From Ilumatobacter coccineus YM16-304 (lineage in GTDB: Bacteria > Actinomycetota > Acidimicrobiia > Acidimicrobiales > Ilumatobacteraceae): 64,000 nt of DNA. Of this stretch, positions 44,129-53,176 are shown in pieces; the stretch's first letter is position 1; every line of letters begins with the position of its first letter. The position numbers and the translations under genes were made by a program. The notes beneath the pieces were generated by a model that saw only the letters and a list, made by a program, of their open reading frames with translations, did not search any database and was not told where the DNA came from. The stretch lies in contig NC_020520.1 in NCBI RefSeq assembly GCF_000348785.1, positions 1,798,001 to 1,862,000 on the forward strand, written 5' to 3'.

Positions 44129-45061
44129 TCGGGACCCCGAGACTTCGCTCGACGAGCGCGAGAAGCCACCGAAACGGTGAGCCGGCGCATCGCCGACCGG
44201 CGTGACGAACTCGGTGGACGCCGCGAACGCACCAGCCGAAGCCCCGAAGCGGTGCGCGCCGACCTCGATGCACTCATCGGCCTCGACTCGGTCAAGGAGC
44301 AGATCGACGCGCTCAGCGCCAAGATCCGGGTCCAGCAGAAGCGCAGCGAGCACGGCCTCGCCGCCATCGACACGTCGCATCACCTGGTGTTCACCGGCAA
44401 CCCGGGTACGGGCAAGACCACCGTCGCCCGGTTGGTGGCCGAGATGTTCGGGGCCCTCGACCTGCTCCGCTCCGGGCATCTGATCGAGGTCGATCGGGCT
44501 CGACTCGTCGGCCAGTACGTCGGCCACACGGCGATGAAGACCAATCGTTCGATTCGCCGGGCGCTCGACGGCGTGTTGTTCATCGACGAGGCGTACGCAC
44601 TCACCCCGCCGGGGCCGAAGAGCCTCGACTTCGGCGCCGAAGCCGTCGAAACGCTGATCAAGCGGATGGAGGACCATCGCGGTCGCCTCGTGGTGATCGT
44701 GGCCGGATATCCCGACCTGATGGAGCAGTTCCTGGCGTCGAACCCGGGCCTGCGCTCCCGTTTCGCCCGTGAGATCGCGTTCCCCGACTATCGCAACGAC
44801 GAACTGGTCGAGATCATCCGGCGCCATGCGTCCGATGCCGACTACGTGATCGCCCCCGACGCCGACCCGACGCTGGTTGCCGTGTTCGATCAGGCGCGGC
44901 GTGCCCGTGGGTTCGGCAACGCCCGGTTCGCTCGCACGCTGTTCGAGCGTGCCACGCAACGGCAGGCGCTGCGGCTCGAACACGAACTCGGCTCGGCGCT
45001 CGACCGCCTCACCCTGCGCACGCTCACGGCCGACGACCTCCGCTCCGCCGCTGCCGACTGA
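44123..45061 (+). CDS. CbbX/EccA/SpoVK-like AAA ATPase
   Basis: A 312-residue AAA+ protein. The N-terminal 45 residues are charged and helical. The ATPase core has IGLDSVKEQIDAL, Walker A FTGNPGTGKTTVARL (about 90-104), YVGHTAMKTN, Walker B VLFIDEAYALTPP, IVAGYPDLMEQFLASNPGLR with sensor and SRF arginine finger, and a C-terminal lid (GFGNARFARTLFERA). Relatives remodel rubisco or serve type VII secretion. There are no such partners here, so the client is unknown. It is followed by ftsK after 62 nt. Confidence 0.85.
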   Translation: MMSGPRDFARRAREATETVSRRIADRRDELGGRRERTSRSPEAVRADLDALIGLDSVKEQIDALSAKIRVQQKRSEHGLAAIDTSHHLVFTGNPGTGKTTVARLVAEMFGALDLLRSGHLIEVDRARLVGQYVGHTAMKTNRSIRRALDGVLFIDEAYALTPPGPKSLDFGAEAVETLIKRMEDHRGRLVVIVAGYPDLMEQFLASNPGLRSRFAREIAFPDYRNDELVEIIRRHASDADYVIAPDADPTLVAVFDQARRARGFGNARFARTLFERATQRQALRLEHELGSALDRLTLRTLTADDLRSAAAD

Positions 45062-45108
45062 GCCACAGAGATCGCGCAGGTGTTCCCCTCTGCGTGACAC
45101 GGCATTGG

Positions 45109-45126
45109 TACGGTTGCGGTGTCATG
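45109..45126 (+). promoter_or_regulatory. Leaderless -10 element of ftsK
   Basis: TACGGT at 45109-45114 is 9 nt before the ATG (45124). No ribosome-binding site is visible. Confidence 0.4.
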
Positions 45127-47715
45127 TCTACGTGGGGCCCAGATGGGAAGAAATCGTCCGGCAAATCGGGTGGTAAGTCCGGTGGCAAGCGTTCGACGCG
45201 TGTGAATCCGTCGGCCAAGACCGCCAAGACCTCCCGTACGTCGAAGTCGTCGAAGTCGTCCGGCCGTGGAGCGGTGCGCGACGAGACGCCGCCGGCCACT
45301 CCCCGCGGTCGCTCGCGCGCCGAAGACGAGCTGCGTACGGCGGTCGGCGGGCGCGAGAGCGAGTTCATCGGGCTGGGACTCATCGGCATCGGCGTGCTCG
45401 TCGCCCTCGCGGTCTACTTCGACCTCGCCGGGCCACTCGGCCGCGGTGTCGAGACCCTCATCGGCTGGTTCACGGGCATCGGCCGTTTCGCCGTCCCCGT
45501 CGTGCTCGTCGCCACCGGCGTGGCGCTCGTGCGGCGCGGGCGCTCGTACAACCCGATTCGCCTCGCGATCGCCTGGACGGTCGTGAGCGTCACCGTGCTC
45601 GGCCTCATCCACATCGTGCGCCGCAACGACGACGCCGAAGGGTTCGATCGCTTCGGAGAGTGGGGCGGGTTGATCGGCGCGGCCGTGTCCGAACCGCTCA
45701 TGGCGCTCATCGCCACACCGGGAGCGGTCGTGGTGCTGAGCGCGCTGCTGATCGGCGGGCTCATGCTGGTCACGCAGACGTCGCTGCGCACGATGGCGAC
45801 GCAGACCGGTGGCTTCGTCAACGCCGTCATCCGTCCGCTCGGACGCGCCGCTCGTTCCGGCCTCGGCAACATCACCACGCTCACCAGCGACCGTGACGAC
45901 AGCCGCGAGATCGACACGACCCAGGTCTTCGATCAGCAGTCGCTCGGCCCGGGTACTGCGGGCGTCGCCGGCGAAGCGCTCGCCACGTCGGGCGACAGCG
46001 GCCCGAAGCTCTTCGACTTCGGTGACGACTTCGCCGACGACGACGCCGACAAGGCCCCCAAGCGCAAACGGGCGGCATCGAAGCCGAAGCTGTCGACCGG
46101 TTCGTCGAAAGCCGGCAACAAGCCGCTCGACGGTGAACAGGTCGGCGACTGGATCCTCCCACCGATCAAGTATCTGGTGCGCGCCGGTGAGCAGAAGGTC
46201 GACCGCAAGGCCATCGAAGCCCGCGGGGTCACACTCCAGCAGTCGCTCGAGTCGCACAACGTCGAGACCGAACTGATCGGCATGACCGTCGGCCCGACGG
46301 TGACGCGTTACGAACTCGAGCTCGGCCTGGGCGTCAAGGTCGCCAAGGTCACCAACCTCCAGAAAGACATCGCGTACGCGATGGCGGCCACCGACGTGCG
46401 CATCCTGGCGCCGATTCCGGGCCGCTCGGCGATCGGCGTCGAGGTACCGAACCATCAGCGCCAACTCGTGGCGCTCGGCGACCTGCTCGTGTCCGACGAG
46501 GCGCAGCGGGCGACCAACCCGCTCGAAGTGGCGATCGGCAAAGACATCGAGGGCAAGGCGGTCATGCTCGACCTGGCCGCCACGCCGCACATGCTCATCG
46601 CGGGTGCCACCGGTGCGGGTAAGTCGAGCGGTATCAACTGCATCATCACGTCGCTGCTCATGCGCACGACTCCCGACGACGTCCGCCTGATCCTCATCGA
46701 CCCCAAGCAGGTCGAGATGGGGCAGTACCAGCGGCTGCCGCATCTGCTGACCCAGCCGGTCACCAACCCGAAGAAGGCGGCGAACGCGCTCGGGTGGGCG
46801 GTCAAGGAGATGGAGCGGCGCTACGACGTGCTCTCCGAGATCGGCTACCGCGACATCCTCGGCTACAACAAGGCGTTCAAGGCGGGCAAGATCGAAGACC
46901 CGCCCGGCACCGACCCCGACGGTCCGCCGGTCTACGAGTACATGCCGTACATCGTCATCGTCGTCGACGAGCTCAACGACCTGATGATGGTCGCTGCTCG
47001 CGACGTCGAGGAGTCGATCACCCGCATCGCGCAGAAGGCCCGTGCGGTGGGTATCCACCTCATCGTGGCCACGCAGCGCCCGTCGGTCAACGTCATCACC
47101 GGCGTGATCAAGGCGAACATCCCGGCGCGCATGGCGTTCGCGGTGTCGAGCCTCACCGACTCACGAGTGATCCTCGACCAGCCCGGTGCCGACAAGCTCG
47201 TCGGCAAGGGCGACATGTTGCTGCTGCCCGGCAACTCGTCGGTACCCAACCGTATTCAAGGTGCGTTCATCACCGAAGAAGAGGTGCGCGACGTCGTCGA
47301 GCACTGGCGCACGCAGGCACCCGAGCCCGTCACGTCGGCGGCGATCGAAGCCGAACCCGGTGCCGAGCCGCCCGCCGCGATGAGTTCACCGGCACTCACC
47401 CCGCCGGCACCGTCCGCGTCACCCGGCGGCATGGGCAACCTCGATCTCACGTCCGACGCCAATGCATTCTCCGCCGGTGAAGAAGACGAAGACACGGCGA
47501 TGATGCGTCAGGCGATGGAACTCGTCGTGCGCAGCCAACTCGGTTCGACGTCGATGCTGCAGCGCAAGCTCAAGGTCGGCTTCGCTCGCGCCGGCCGCAT
47601 CATGGATCTGCTCGAGACGCGCGGCGTCGTCGGCCCGAGCGAAGGCTCGAAAGCCCGTGCGGTGCTGATGACCGTCGAGGAGTACGAACTCCTCGCGCAG
47701 AACGGTCAGCTCTGA
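45124..47715 (+). CDS. ftsK: DNA translocase FtsK/SpoIIIE
   Basis: An 863-residue septal DNA pump. A basic, Ser/Gly/Lys-rich N-terminus (about 1-75) is followed by four membrane helices, a linker (about 260-340), then the motor. The motor has Walker A GATGAGKSSGINCII (about 496-510) and Walker B VIVVDELNDLMMVA. The C-terminal gamma winged helix (MMRQAMELVVRSQLGSTSML, AGRIMDLLETRGVVGPSEGS) recognises polar DNA sequences. The order rnj-ftsK is conserved in actinobacteria, although here four genes have been inserted between them. Confidence 0.95.
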   Translation: MSTWGPDGKKSSGKSGGKSGGKRSTRVNPSAKTAKTSRTSKSSKSSGRGAVRDETPPATPRGRSRAEDELRTAVGGRESEFIGLGLIGIGVLVALAVYFDLAGPLGRGVETLIGWFTGIGRFAVPVVLVATGVALVRRGRSYNPIRLAIAWTVVSVTVLGLIHIVRRNDDAEGFDRFGEWGGLIGAAVSEPLMALIATPGAVVVLSALLIGGLMLVTQTSLRTMATQTGGFVNAVIRPLGRAARSGLGNITTLTSDRDDSREIDTTQVFDQQSLGPGTAGVAGEALATSGDSGPKLFDFGDDFADDDADKAPKRKRAASKPKLSTGSSKAGNKPLDGEQVGDWILPPIKYLVRAGEQKVDRKAIEARGVTLQQSLESHNVETELIGMTVGPTVTRYELELGLGVKVAKVTNLQKDIAYAMAATDVRILAPIPGRSAIGVEVPNHQRQLVALGDLLVSDEAQRATNPLEVAIGKDIEGKAVMLDLAATPHMLIAGATGAGKSSGINCIITSLLMRTTPDDVRLILIDPKQVEMGQYQRLPHLLTQPVTNPKKAANALGWAVKEMERRYDVLSEIGYRDILGYNKAFKAGKIEDPPGTDPDGPPVYEYMPYIVIVVDELNDLMMVAARDVEESITRIAQKARAVGIHLIVATQRPSVNVITGVIKANIPARMAFAVSSLTDSRVILDQPGADKLVGKGDMLLLPGNSSVPNRIQGAFITEEEVRDVVEHWRTQAPEPVTSAAIEAEPGAEPPAAMSSPALTPPAPSASPGGMGNLDLTSDANAFSAGEEDEDTAMMRQAMELVVRSQLGSTSMLQRKLKVGFARAGRIMDLLETRGVVGPSEGSKARAVLMTVEEYELLAQNGQL

Positions 47716-47731
47716 CCGGTCGCCCGACGAC

Positions 47732-48685
47732 ATGAGCGTTCCGTTGATCGACCTGCGCCGGCCGATCGGCGAGGTGGGCACTGCGGTCGACACGGCGTGC
47801 CGTGAGGTCGGGTTCTTCTCGGTGGTCGGTCACGGCGTGCCCGAGGAGCTGATCGCCGAGGCTCACCGCCTCGCCCTCGCGTTCTTCGACCTTCCGCTCG
47901 TCGACCGCGCCGAGGCCGAGCCCGACGACGTGAGCTACCCGTACGGATACCGGCCGTTCAGCGCCGAGGCGCTCAACCGTTCGATCGGCGGCGTCGCCCC
48001 GGCCGATCTCAAGGAGACGATGAACATCGGGCCGGTCCATGCACCGCCCCGCCCGCTCGCCGACATGACCGACCCGGACGAGCGGGCGGTGTACGCCCCC
48101 AATCTGTGGCCGTCGGCGCTGCTGGCGTTCCGTCCGGCGATCGAGGCGTACTACGACGCCATGTCGTCGCTGTCGTCACGGCTCATGAGCGTGTTCGCCG
48201 TGGCGCTCGATCTCGACCCGGGATGGTTCGACCCGTTCGTCGATCGGCACGGCTCGGCGCTTCGACTCGCGCACTACCCGGCGCTCGCCGAGCCCGCTCC
48301 GCCCGGAAGCTTTCGAGCCGGAGCGCACACCGACTACGGCACCCTCACCATCCTCCGACTCGACGACGAACCGGGGCTGCAGGTCGAATCGCCGACGGGC
48401 GAGTGGGTCGATGTCGACGCTCCCGACGGTGCGCTGGTGATCAACCTCGGCGATCTCATGCAACGGTGGACGAACGACCGCTGGCGCTCGACGATGCACC
48501 GCGTGGTGGTTCCGCCCGACGGGGGAGCGCGTCGCCGGTTGACCATGCCGTTCTTCCACAACGCCAACTGGGATGCCCGGGTCGAATGCATCGTCGAACC
48601 GGGCGGTCGGGCGCTCCACGATCCGGTGCTGGCGGGCGCACACCTGTTGGCCAAGTTCCGTTCGACCGTGACCGAGTCGCCGTGA
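47732..48685 (+). CDS. 2-oxoglutarate/Fe(II)-dependent dioxygenase (isopenicillin-N-synthase family)
   Basis: A 317-residue non-haem iron oxygenase. The N-terminal part shows CREVGFFSVVGHGVPEELI. The iron ligands are His and Asp in RAGAHTDYGTLTILR and His in RSTMHRVV, and the 2-oxoglutarate-binding Arg is in RRRLTMPFF. PLVDRAEAEPDDVSYPYGY is a family-typical linker. It starts 16 nt after ftsK and is followed by an SMP-30 gene with overlap, and a GNAT gene; the three look like a small operon whose substrate is unknown. Confidence 0.9.
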   Translation: MSVPLIDLRRPIGEVGTAVDTACREVGFFSVVGHGVPEELIAEAHRLALAFFDLPLVDRAEAEPDDVSYPYGYRPFSAEALNRSIGGVAPADLKETMNIGPVHAPPRPLADMTDPDERAVYAPNLWPSALLAFRPAIEAYYDAMSSLSSRLMSVFAVALDLDPGWFDPFVDRHGSALRLAHYPALAEPAPPGSFRAGAHTDYGTLTILRLDDEPGLQVESPTGEWVDVDAPDGALVINLGDLMQRWTNDRWRSTMHRVVVPPDGGARRRLTMPFFHNANWDARVECIVEPGGRALHDPVLAGAHLLAKFRSTVTESP

Positions 48686-48702
48686 CCAGTAAGCATGTGG
48701 GT

Positions 48703-49647
48703 ATGAGCGAACTCGTCGAACTCCAGCCCGAACTCACGGAGATCGCCACCGGTCTCCGATTTCCGGAAGGGCCGATCGCGATGCCCGACGGCACGGTGAT
48801 CCTGGTCGAGATGTTCGGTCCACGCCTCACCCGCGTGCATCCCGACGGGTCGACCGACACGATCGCGGAGATCCCGGGCGGACCCAACGGCGCAGCGATC
48901 GGCCCCGACGGCTCGGTGTTCGTGTGCAACAACGGCGGAGCGTTCACGCCGGCCGACGTGATGGGGATGACCTTCCCCGGTCCGTTCGACCCGGCCGCAT
49001 ACATCGGCGGGCGCATCCAGCGTGTCGACGTCAAGACCGGCGAGGTGACCGACCTCTACACCGCGTGCGACGGACGACCGCTCCGTGCGCCCAACGACAT
49101 CGTCATGGACGGGCACGGCGGATTCTGGTTCACCGATCACGGGCTGCGCGACAACGTCGCGCGCACTTCCGATCTGACCGGCATCTACTACGCGAAGTGC
49201 GACGGCTCGCACATCTCCGAAGCCGTGTTCCCGACCGAGGCCCCCAACGGCATCGGGTTGTCGCCCGACGGCTCGACGCTCTACTGGGCCGAAACCCACA
49301 CCGGGCGGGTGTTCCAACGCACGGTCACGTCGCCGGGTGTGCTCGAAGCGGCGGCGCCGCTCGACACCTCGATCGTGCTGCACGGCCTGCCGGGGTATCA
49401 GTTGCTCGACTCGCTCGGTGTCGACGCCGACGGGTGGGTCTGCGTGGCGACGCTGATCAACGGTGGCGTCACCGCCATCTCTCCCGACGGTTCGCAGATC
49501 GAACACCACGCCACCGGCGACCTGATCACCACCAACGTCTGCTTCGGCGGCGACGAACTGCAGACCGCCTACATCACCCTGTCGAGCACCGGCCGCCTCG
49601 TGTCGACCCCGTGGCCGCGTCGCGGTCTGCGACTGGCGCACATGTGA
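48703..49647 (+). CDS. SMP-30/gluconolactonase-type hydrolase
   Basis: A 314-residue six-bladed beta-propeller protein. It shows GLRFPEGPIAMPDG with the first metal-ligand Glu, GGPNGAAIGPDGSVFVCNNG, LRAPNDIVMDGHGGFWFTDH and APNGIGLSPDGSTLYWAET (Asn and Asp metal ligands). Relatives hydrolyse lactones. ATG 48703 is given as the start; a GTG at 48682 overlapping the dioxygenase stop (GTGA) would add seven residues and is a real alternative. It overlaps the GNAT gene. Confidence 0.88.
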   Translation: MSELVELQPELTEIATGLRFPEGPIAMPDGTVILVEMFGPRLTRVHPDGSTDTIAEIPGGPNGAAIGPDGSVFVCNNGGAFTPADVMGMTFPGPFDPAAYIGGRIQRVDVKTGEVTDLYTACDGRPLRAPNDIVMDGHGGFWFTDHGLRDNVARTSDLTGIYYAKCDGSHISEAVFPTEAPNGIGLSPDGSTLYWAETHTGRVFQRTVTSPGVLEAAAPLDTSIVLHGLPGYQLLDSLGVDADGWVCVATLINGGVTAISPDGSQIEHHATGDLITTNVCFGGDELQTAYITLSSTGRLVSTPWPRRGLRLAHM

Positions 49648-50141
49648 GGCTCCGGCAGCCGGTCGATGCCGACGCGGTCGCCGTGGCCACGGCGGTGCAG
49701 GCGTCGCTCGCCGAACTCTTGCCGTGGATGCCGTGGGCGTCAGCCGACTACGACGAGGCGATGGCACTCGCCTGGATTCGTGGCGAGACGGGTGACCCGT
49801 ACCGCTTCGCGATCGTCGACGACGACGGAGTGCTCGTGGGCACCTGTGGCCTCAACGGGGTCGACGAACTCAACCGGTCGGCCAACCTCGGCTACTGGGT
49901 GCGGACCGACCGTGCGGGCAATGGTCTCGCCACGGCGGCGACGCGACTCGTCGCCGAGTTCGGGCTCCGCGAGGCCGGGTATCAGCGTCTCGAGATCAAG
50001 ATGTCGACGCGCAATCACGCGTCTCGCCGAGTGGCCGAGAAGGCCGGAGCGACCCACGAAGGCGTGGCCCGCTCCAGCCTCCTCCTGCACGGCGAGTTCC
50101 ACGACGCTCACGTGTGGAGCATCCTCGCCGGCGAGATCTGA
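49644..50141 (+). CDS. GNAT-family N-acetyltransferase (RimJ-type)
   Basis: A 165-residue acetyltransferase. The acetyl-CoA motif appears as LGYWVRTDRAGNGLATAATR, followed by GYQRLEIKMSTRNHASRRVA and EKAGATHEGV, typical for the RimJ/RimL group. The N-terminus LRQPVDADAVAVA opens the fold directly. The GTG at 49644 overlaps the SMP-30 stop (GTGA), so it is translationally coupled. Substrate is unknown. The convergent gene stops 1 nt beyond. Confidence 0.88.
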   Translation: MRLRQPVDADAVAVATAVQASLAELLPWMPWASADYDEAMALAWIRGETGDPYRFAIVDDDGVLVGTCGLNGVDELNRSANLGYWVRTDRAGNGLATAATRLVAEFGLREAGYQRLEIKMSTRNHASRRVAEKAGATHEGVARSSLLLHGEFHDAHVWSILAGEI

Positions 50142-50804
50142 TCATCTCGCCGCGATCCAACGATCGACCTCGCGACCCTGCCAGCCGACGAGATGGTGGA
50201 TCAGCGGCGCGTCGTCGCCCGGGCGGAACACCGGGTCGAACGGCATCTCGGGGCCGCGTCCGTCTTCGGGAATGCCGGCCTTCGACATCTCGAAGTGAAC
50301 TGCGACGTCGGCCTCCGGCCAGTCGAGGTCGACGCCGATCGCCACGGCGAGGTCCCACGCGTGCACGATGGTCTCGCCGGCGTACACGCCGATCACGACG
50401 GCTCCGGGGAACTCGCCCCACGGCACCACGATCGGGCGATCGAGGATGCTGTCGTCGGTCCAGTTGGCGTGGATGCGCTCTGCCGCCGCCAGCGCAGCCT
50501 CGTCGAGCCGATCGAGGGGAACGTCGGCGAGCAGCGGCATCGAGGGCACGTCGCGGTCGGTGGGCCCGGCGGCCGCTCGGTCGAGTACCGCCACGATGTG
50601 CTGAGCGAGTTCGAGTGCAGTCCATTCCGAGCACGGCGTGGGGTTGGCGGCGTTGTCGGCGTCGACTTGGGCCAGCACGGCGCGAGCGGCCTGTACGGCC
50701 CGAGCCATCGCTCCTCGGGGGTCGTCGGCGGCGAGCGGAGCGCCGTCGGTGTACTCGATGCGGATCTGCTTCGTACTGGCGTTGGTGATGGGTGTGTTGG
50801 TCAT
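50142..50804 (-). CDS. TIGR03086-like DinB/maleylpyruvate-isomerase-fold protein
   Basis: A 220-residue protein of the mycothiol-dependent MDMPI/DinB-like superfamily. It shows NPTPCSEWTALELAQHIVAV, a conserved WTALELAQH helix with His, and GEFPGAVVIGVYAGETIVHAWDLAVAIG, where HAWDLA provides further metal-binding residues. Metal plus thiol chemistry is the family role; the substrate is unknown. It is divergent from a WYL regulator whose operator lies between them, so it is probably its target. Confidence 0.85.
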   Translation of the reverse strand: MTNTPITNASTKQIRIEYTDGAPLAADDPRGAMARAVQAARAVLAQVDADNAANPTPCSEWTALELAQHIVAVLDRAAAGPTDRDVPSMPLLADVPLDRLDEAALAAAERIHANWTDDSILDRPIVVPWGEFPGAVVIGVYAGETIVHAWDLAVAIGVDLDWPEADVAVHFEMSKAGIPEDGRGPEMPFDPVFRPGDDAPLIHHLVGWQGREVDRWIAAR

Positions 50805-50822
50805 GAGGGCATCGTGCGCTCT

Positions 50823-50849
50823 CAAACCGGTCAACGTCTGACCGGTTTG
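50823..50849. promoter_or_regulatory. 27-bp inverted repeat, probable WYL operator
   Basis: CAAACCGGTCA (50823-50833), a 5-nt spacer and TGACCGGTTTG (50839-50849) form a perfect inverted repeat in the 62-nt gap between divergent genes. Each arm also contains the palindrome ACCGGT. It is a strong operator candidate for the adjacent WYL regulator, controlling both directions. Confidence 0.65.
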
Positions 50850-50866
50850 CGTGAGAAGATGAACGC

Positions 50867-51841
50867 ATGCGTGCCGATCGACTCGTGGCGACCCTGCTGC
50901 TGCTTCAAGCGCGCGGCACGGTGACCGCGAGCGAAGTGGCCGCCGAACTCGAGGTCAGCGAGCGGACAGCGCGTCGCGACCTCGATGCGCTGAGCGTCGC
51001 CGGGATTCCCGTGTACTCGAAGCAGGGGCGAGGCGGAGGGTGGCAGCTGATCGGCGGTGCTCGCACCGATCTCACCGGGTTCCGGTCGGCCGAGGCTCGG
51101 GCATTGCTGACCATGGCGGCGGCGACGGGCCAGGCCACACCCGAATTCACCTCCGCGATGCGCAAGCTCACCCAAGCGCTCCCCGAACCGATTCGCGTCG
51201 AGACCGAGCAGGTGATGGCGTCGGTGGTCGCCGACTCGACGAGCTGGGGCAATCGCGACGCCTCGCTCCTCGTCGAGCCGCGACGCGACGAATGGCTCGA
51301 ACCGCTCCAGCAGGCCGTGATCGACCAGCACACGGTCGTGCTCACCTACGACACGCCGCGCAAAGGGGTGTCGCAGCGAGACATCGATCCGCTCGGTCTG
51401 GTCGTCAAACAGGGCTACTGGTACCTGCTGGCGATGACCGTGGCCGGGCAGCGATCGTTCCGGGTCGATCGCATCGTCGGCCTGGAGTCGACCGATCGGC
51501 GATTCGATCGACCACCCGACTTCGACCTCGCTGCGGCGTGGGAATCGATCACCATCAGCTACATCGAGAAGTCGACGCGTGTCGTGGCCTCGGCGGTCGT
51601 CGACGACCAGATCATCCCGGCGCTCCGAGCGCTCGGCGTCGAGACCGTGGTGCACGGTGCCGTCGGCACCGGTCGTTCCTCGGTGACGATCGGAGCGTGG
51701 AACGCCGAGGTGTTGGCGGCCGAGATCGCCGGCGTGATGCATGCGATCGACCTCGTCGACCCGCCCGCCGAACTGACGAGCCGGCTCGCTGCGATCGGCC
51801 GGCAACTGGTGTCACGGTTCGTCGGTGCCGCTGAGAGATAG
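50867..51841 (+). CDS. HTH-WYL transcriptional regulator
   Basis: A 324-residue regulator with an N-terminal winged helix (MRADRLVATLLLLQARGTVT, ASEVAAELEVSERTARRDLD, ALSVAGIPVYSKQGRGGGWQ) and a WYL ligand-binding domain whose core motif appears as VVKQGYWYLLAMTVAGQRSF followed by RVDRIVGLES. It ends in a helical WCX-like part. It probably autoregulates through the 27-bp operator upstream and controls the divergent DinB-like gene. Its TAG stop overlaps the -10 element of rimO. Confidence 0.9.
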   Translation: MRADRLVATLLLLQARGTVTASEVAAELEVSERTARRDLDALSVAGIPVYSKQGRGGGWQLIGGARTDLTGFRSAEARALLTMAAATGQATPEFTSAMRKLTQALPEPIRVETEQVMASVVADSTSWGNRDASLLVEPRRDEWLEPLQQAVIDQHTVVLTYDTPRKGVSQRDIDPLGLVVKQGYWYLLAMTVAGQRSFRVDRIVGLESTDRRFDRPPDFDLAAAWESITISYIEKSTRVVASAVVDDQIIPALRALGVETVVHGAVGTGRSSVTIGAWNAEVLAAEIAGVMHAIDLVDPPAELTSRLAAIGRQLVSRFVGAAER

Positions 51842-51853
51842 CGTGATCAGGTG
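51839..51853 (+). promoter_or_regulatory. Leaderless -10 element of rimO, overlapping the WYL stop codon
   Basis: TAGCGT at 51839-51844 includes the TAG stop of the WYL gene and lies 6 nt before the rimO GTG start (51851). The spacing matches other leaderless promoters here. Confidence 0.5.
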
Positions 51854-53176
51854 CAACGGTTCTATGTCGAGACGCTTGGCTGCCCCAAGAACGATGTCGA
51901 CTCCGACAAACTGGTCGGGGCGCTCGTCGCCGACGGCATGGTCGCGACCGACGACGCGTCGCTCGCCGACCTCGTCGTGGTGAACACGTGTGCGTTCATC
52001 GGCGAGGCCCGTCAGGAATCGGTCGACACGATCCTCGCGCTCGACGAGCAACGTTCGAAGGCCAGCAAGCTCGTCGTCACGGGGTGCATGGCCGAGCGGT
52101 ACGGCGACGAACTCGCCGAGGCACTTCCCGAGGTCGACCAGGTCGCCGGGTTCGGCCAGGCGTTCAACCTCACCCCGGCGCAGCGTGACGGCTCCGAGGT
52201 GCCGGCCGGTCACGAGGCGCCTCAGCGCAAGCTCATCCCGGTGTCGAGCGTGCCGCTGCCCGCGTTCGACCTCCTGAACCTGCCGCGTCCCAAGACGGTG
52301 GCGCCGTGGGCGTACGTCAAGATCGCCGAAGGCTGCGACCGGTCGTGCGGCTTCTGCGCCATCCCGAGTTTCCGCGGCCCGCAGCGCAGCCGTGACGTGT
52401 CGTCGATCGTCGACGAGGTCAACCAGACCGGCGCTCGCGAGATCGTGCTCGTGGCGCAAGACCTTGCCTCGTACGGCAAAGACCGACCCGACGAGCTGGG
52501 TGCCGGTTCGATCGTCCCGCTCATCGACGCGGTCGCCGCCGAGGTCGATCGAGTCCGCTTGCTGTACCTGTACCCGAGCGACCTGACCGACGAACTCATC
52601 GACTCGATCTGTCGAACCGGCGTGCCGTACTTCGACCTGTCGTTGCAGCACGTCAGCAAGCCGCTGCTGCGCCGCATGCGCCGTTGGGGCGACGGGCAGC
52701 GCTTCCTCGACCGCATCAGCGACATCCGCGAGCGCGAGCCCAACGCAGCGTTCCGCTCCAACTTCATCGTCGGCTACCCCGGCGAGACCGAGGAAGACCA
52801 CGACCAGCTGCTCGATTTCGTCGAACAGGCACAGCTCGACTGGTGCGGCTTCTTCAAGTACAGCGATGAGGAAGGCACCTACGCCGCCGATCTCGATCAG
52901 CACGTCGACGAGGGACTGATGAACGAGCGGCTCGCCGAGCTGCGCGAGCTGCAAGACGAGATCACCGCAGCTCGTGGCGATGCGATGATCGGCCAGACAC
53001 TCGAGGTGCTCGTCGACGAGCAAGGAGTCGGTCGCAGCCATCGCGAGGCGCCCGAGATCGACGGTGTGATCCACATCGGGCAGAATGAACCCGTGGGAGA
53101 ACTCGTCGAGGTCGAGATCATCGATGCGCTCGGACCCGATCTCGTCGCTGCAGGGGCCGACCGCGAGGACGTCTGA
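51851..53176 (+). CDS. rimO: Ribosomal protein S12 methylthiotransferase
   Basis: A 441-residue radical-SAM enzyme that methylthiolates Asp of S12. The N-terminal UPF0004 domain has Cys in ETLGCPKN, VVNTCAFI and VVTGCMAE. The radical-SAM CxxxCxxC is EGCDRSCGFCAIPSFRG. The C-terminal TRAM domain is seen in TLEVLVDEQGVGRSHREAPE. Opening ETLGCPKNDVDSD fits RimO rather than MiaB. It starts a rimO-pgsA-cinA operon with overlapping junctions. Confidence 0.94.
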   Translation: MQRFYVETLGCPKNDVDSDKLVGALVADGMVATDDASLADLVVVNTCAFIGEARQESVDTILALDEQRSKASKLVVTGCMAERYGDELAEALPEVDQVAGFGQAFNLTPAQRDGSEVPAGHEAPQRKLIPVSSVPLPAFDLLNLPRPKTVAPWAYVKIAEGCDRSCGFCAIPSFRGPQRSRDVSSIVDEVNQTGAREIVLVAQDLASYGKDRPDELGAGSIVPLIDAVAAEVDRVRLLYLYPSDLTDELIDSICRTGVPYFDLSLQHVSKPLLRRMRRWGDGQRFLDRISDIREREPNAAFRSNFIVGYPGETEEDHDQLLDFVEQAQLDWCGFFKYSDEEGTYAADLDQHVDEGLMNERLAELRELQDEITAARGDAMIGQTLEVLVDEQGVGRSHREAPEIDGVIHIGQNEPVGELVEVEIIDALGPDLVAAGADREDV

